Source of the DNA: an uncultured Campylobacter sp.
GTDB taxonomy: Bacteria; Campylobacterota; Campylobacteria; Campylobacterales; Campylobacteraceae
Direction: 5' to 3'
Length of the DNA stretch: 8,615 nucleotides
Assembly (NCBI GenBank): GCA_949294425.1
Contig: CASFHJ010000106.1
Coordinates: 1-8,615 of the forward strand
The notes beneath the pieces are model-generated. The model was not told the DNA's origin. It saw nothing but the letters and a program-made list of their open reading frames with translations, and did not search any database. Shown here piece by piece: positions 7,325 to 8,615 of this stretch. Positions within the stretch are counted from its first letter, which is position 1. The number at the start of each line of letters is the position of its first letter. A program made the translations under genes and the position numbers.

Positions 7325-8314
7325 TTAAGCAAAGCTAAATTTCTCTATCAAATCGCTATGATGTGCCTTGGCTACATCAGGGTGTGAACGTATCATTCTT
7401 TTGAAATAATTTTGCGCTACATTTCTTAGCAAAGGATTTTTTGGATCTGTATCCACGCCAGAGCTTTGTTTTGCTAAGTCTCCTATATCAAAAATAGGTA
7501 TATCCTTATCTAGCTGAACCCCTAGAAAATAAGCCACTGAAAACCTTTCTTTAGGGCTTAGATTAACTCTATGAATAGTAGCCTTTAAATAGCCATTTGT
7601 AGCGAGCTCTAAAAACTCACCTATATTAACAACAACGCTTCCCTCAAGCGGAGGCACATCAAGCCATTGTCCATCTATAAAGGCTTGAAGCCCTGATTGC
7701 TCCTCTTGCAATACAAAGGTTATAAGACCTCCATCTTTATGAGAACCAACCCCTTGATTACTGCTTGTGGCTTGGGCTGGGTAGCGAAGTAATTTGCAAT
7801 GCTCATAAGAATTTCTTCCGTAAAGTTTTTCAAAGGCATTATCTTCTAAATTTAAAGACTTTGCAAAGGCTTTTAAAAGCTTTAAGCAAGCATTTTGCGT
7901 TTGTTCATGCCATTTTAAAAAGGTTTCTTTTAACTCTGGTATTTGCTTAGGCCATAAATTCGGTCCCTCAAGTCTTTCCCAAAGTGGAGAGTTTAAATCC
8001 CATTTTAAAGCCTCTCTTTCAGTGCCTATGTCAATTTGCTCTCTGTAATCTTTAGCTCCGGCAGTGTATTCTCCACCCTCACTTGAATATCCTCTAAACT
8101 GAGGAGAATGTATCATGGAAATTTCTTCTTTTTCTTTACTTGATAGAGCAAAGAAATCCTTGCTTAGTGAAAAAAGTTTTTTACTAAGTCCTTCTTCTAT
8201 GCCATGATTTTTTAAATAAAAAAAGCCCACGCTAGAAACTATATCTCTTAAGTCTTTTAAGAATTTCTCTTGATTTTTTTCAAAATCATCTAAATAAAGT
8301 ATAGGTAAAGTCAT
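7325..8314 (-). CDS. 2-oxoglutarate/Fe(II)-dependent oxygenase, isopenicillin N synthase-like
   Basis: A 329-residue cytosolic non-heme iron oxygenase with the isopenicillin N synthase / 2OG-FeII layout. The N-terminal DIOX_N region covers about residues 3-115, including VGFFYLKNHGI at 29-39. The catalytic double-stranded beta helix covers about 170-270. Iron ligands are H192, D194 (SHKDGG) and H248 (ATIHRV). R257 with S259 (RFS) is the expected 2-oxoglutarate-binding pair. All key residues are present, so the enzyme should be active. The substrate is unknown; co-transcription with a MetQ-like binding protein suggests a small sulfur-containing or amino-acid-like compound (inference). The start ATG has AAGGAG (8322-8327) 7 nt upstream, and that site lies in a hairpin. 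It is the first large gene after a 220-nt leader carrying a Cys-rich mini-ORF. I do not recall this gene beside flgE in C. jejuni, so it may be an accessory insertion. Confidence 0.9.
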   Translation of the reverse strand: MTLPILYLDDFEKNQEKFLKDLRDIVSSVGFFYLKNHGIEEGLSKKLFSLSKDFFALSSKEKEEISMIHSPQFRGYSSEGGEYTAGAKDYREQIDIGTEREALKWDLNSPLWERLEGPNLWPKQIPELKETFLKWHEQTQNACLKLLKAFAKSLNLEDNAFEKLYGRNSYEHCKLLRYPAQATSSNQGVGSHKDGGLITFVLQEEQSGLQAFIDGQWLDVPPLEGSVVVNIGEFLELATNGYLKATIHRVNLSPKERFSVAYFLGVQLDKDIPIFDIGDLAKQSSGVDTDPKNPLLRNVAQNYFKRMIRSHPDVAKAHHSDLIEKFSFA

Positions 8315-8322
8315 TGTTTTTC

Positions 8323-8350
8323 TCCTTAAATTTTTGTAAACATTTAAGGA
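8323..8350 (-). promoter_or_regulatory. Hairpin sequestering the oxygenase Shine-Dalgarno
   Basis: On the minus-strand RNA, UCCUUAAAU (8350-8342) pairs perfectly with AUUUAAGGA (8331-8323) across a 10-nt loop. The 3' arm contains AAGGA of the ribosome binding site, so folding would hide it. The stem is A/U-rich and only moderately stable, which suits a switch. Its first three bases (UCC) can instead pair with an upstream segment at 8422-8424. Confidence 0.6.
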
Positions 8351-8372
8351 TAAGAAAGTTTGGGATTTTTTC

Positions 8373-8411
8373 TTAGAGTAAATATTTTGTAAGAAAAGTC
8401 GCTTTTAACAT
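8373..8411 (-). CDS. Possible second upstream ORF (12 aa) in the leader
   Basis: ATG at 8409-8411 opens MLKATFLTKYLL and stops at TAA 8373-8375. AAGGA lies only 4 nt before the ATG, which is shorter than the usual spacing here. There is no enrichment for Cys or Met. If translated, it would open pairings P2 and P3. It may equally be a chance ORF. Confidence 0.25.
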   Translation of the reverse strand: MLKATFLTKYLL

Positions 8412-8472
8412 CACTTCCTTATCCACCTCTTTTGGACCTTTGGAAAAGTAATGTCTTAAGCCAAAGGACGCA

Positions 8473-8508
8473 CTAGATACTACACATCTGGCACATCAGT
8501 CTTTTCAT
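8473..8508 (-). CDS. Cys/Met-rich leader peptide MKRLMCQMCSI
   Basis: An 11-codon ORF, ATG at 8506-8508 and TAG at 8473-8475. GAAAGG (8515-8520) lies 6 nt upstream, as good as the sites of the large genes here, and a TACAAT box sits about 30 nt upstream. It encodes Cys at positions 6 and 9 (UGC and UGU) and Met at 1, 5 and 8. Such density of a rare residue in a mini-ORF ahead of an operon is the hallmark of a leader peptide whose translation senses an amino acid. The stop codon is 5 nt before the 5' arm of hairpin P1, so a ribosome at the stop would cover that arm, while one stalled at the second Cys codon would largely leave it free. The match of Cys/Met codons to a MetQ-type gene downstream supports a sulfur amino acid signal. 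Confidence 0.6.
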   Translation of the reverse strand: MKRLMCQMCSI

Positions 8509-8540
8509 TTCTTACCTTTCTTTTTAATATCTTTTCAAGG

Positions 8541-8546
8541 ATTGTA
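8541..8546 (-). promoter_or_regulatory. -10 box of the oxygenase-metQ operon promoter
   Basis: On the minus strand this reads TACAAT within TTTTTACAATCC, one mismatch from the TATAAT consensus and preceded by T-runs typical of Campylobacter sigma-70 promoters. Transcription would start near 8534, about 26 nt before the leader ORF. A second candidate, TATAAA at 8553-8558, fits less well. Two direct copies of AAGCTTTTT (8563-8571 and 8546-8554, 17 bp apart) lie immediately upstream of and touching the box. Confidence 0.55.
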
Positions 8547-8615
8547 AAAAGCTTTATATTAAAAAAAGCTTAAAAATTTAATTTTTTAAAAAATATATTT
8601 TTAAATTTAATTTAG

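Larger units (their letters stand above)
8315..8534 (-). promoter_or_regulatory. Structured leader (putative leader-peptide switch) of the oxygenase-metQ operon
   Basis: About 220 nt between the predicted transcript start and the oxygenase ATG. In RNA order it holds an 11-codon Cys/Met mini-ORF, then P1 (8461-8467 with 8437-8443, CCUUUGG/CCAAAGG). P2 pairs 8442-8454 with 8408-8418, nine or more pairs with one GU and a UU bulge. P3 pairs 8414-8424 with 8348-8358, 11 pairs with one GU. The last is the Shine-Dalgarno hairpin P4 (8342-8350 with 8323-8331). P1/P2 share two bases, P2/P3 share five, and P3/P4 share three, so they exclude one another in a chain. No core of a known riboswitch class is recognised. 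The pairings are direct observations made by hand; function is inferred. Confidence 0.55.

Noticed and set aside
7765..7950. Plus-strand 61-codon frame inside the oxygenase gene
   Set aside because: Antisense to a conserved enzyme segment; no independent support.
8391..8515. Known metabolite riboswitch (SAM, TPP, cobalamin) in the leader
   Set aside because: None of the conserved core sequences that I can recall for these classes is present; the mini-ORF and pairing chain explain the region better.
8572..8615. Extremely AT-rich tail with partial palindromes, as an origin or attachment site
   Set aside because: Almost pure A/T sequence makes such palindromes by chance; no DnaA boxes or integrase gene seen. 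It is probably promoter spacer for whatever lies beyond the window.

Overview
This is an AT-rich, gene-dense stretch that reads as a Campylobacter chromosome, probably a thermotolerant species close to C. jejuni. The evidence is the gene order typA - small hypothetical gene - fliK - flgD - flgE, which from memory matches C. jejuni Cj0039c to Cj0043. Strong AAGGA-type ribosome binding sites and sigma-54 motifs of the Campylobacter flagellar type agree. I cannot name the species.

Left part (1-1810): a complete typA/bipA GTPase gene on the minus strand with a TTG start. A 121-bp divergent spacer holds a TATAAT box for typA and a GG-N10-GC sigma-54 site for the flagellar genes.

Centre (1932-6531, plus strand): four flagellar hook genes in two sigma-54 units. 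The first is a 110-aa gene plus fliK (hook length control). The second is flgD (hook cap) plus a FlgE-family hook protein. The 110-aa protein appears to be a paralogue of residues 99-182 of the FliK beside it. Together these genes serve the mid-to-late hook assembly step: cap, hook subunit, ruler.

Right part (6532-8615, minus strand): a compact operon that I do not recall at this position in C. jejuni. It contains a 2-oxoglutarate/Fe(II) oxygenase of the isopenicillin N synthase fold, followed 9 nt later by a MetQ/NlpA-family substrate-binding protein. A 9-bp terminator hairpin closes it against the end of flgE.

Most interesting region: the 300-nt leader of that operon. A good -10 box is followed by a well-spaced ribosome binding site and an 11-codon ORF, MKRLMCQMCSI, carrying two Cys and three Met codons. 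Downstream lie mutually exclusive pairings that end in a perfect 9-bp hairpin covering the oxygenase Shine-Dalgarno. This looks like an undescribed cysteine (or methionine) responsive leader-peptide switch controlling an oxygenase plus sulfur-compound uptake pair. The sequence facts are direct; the switching logic is inference.
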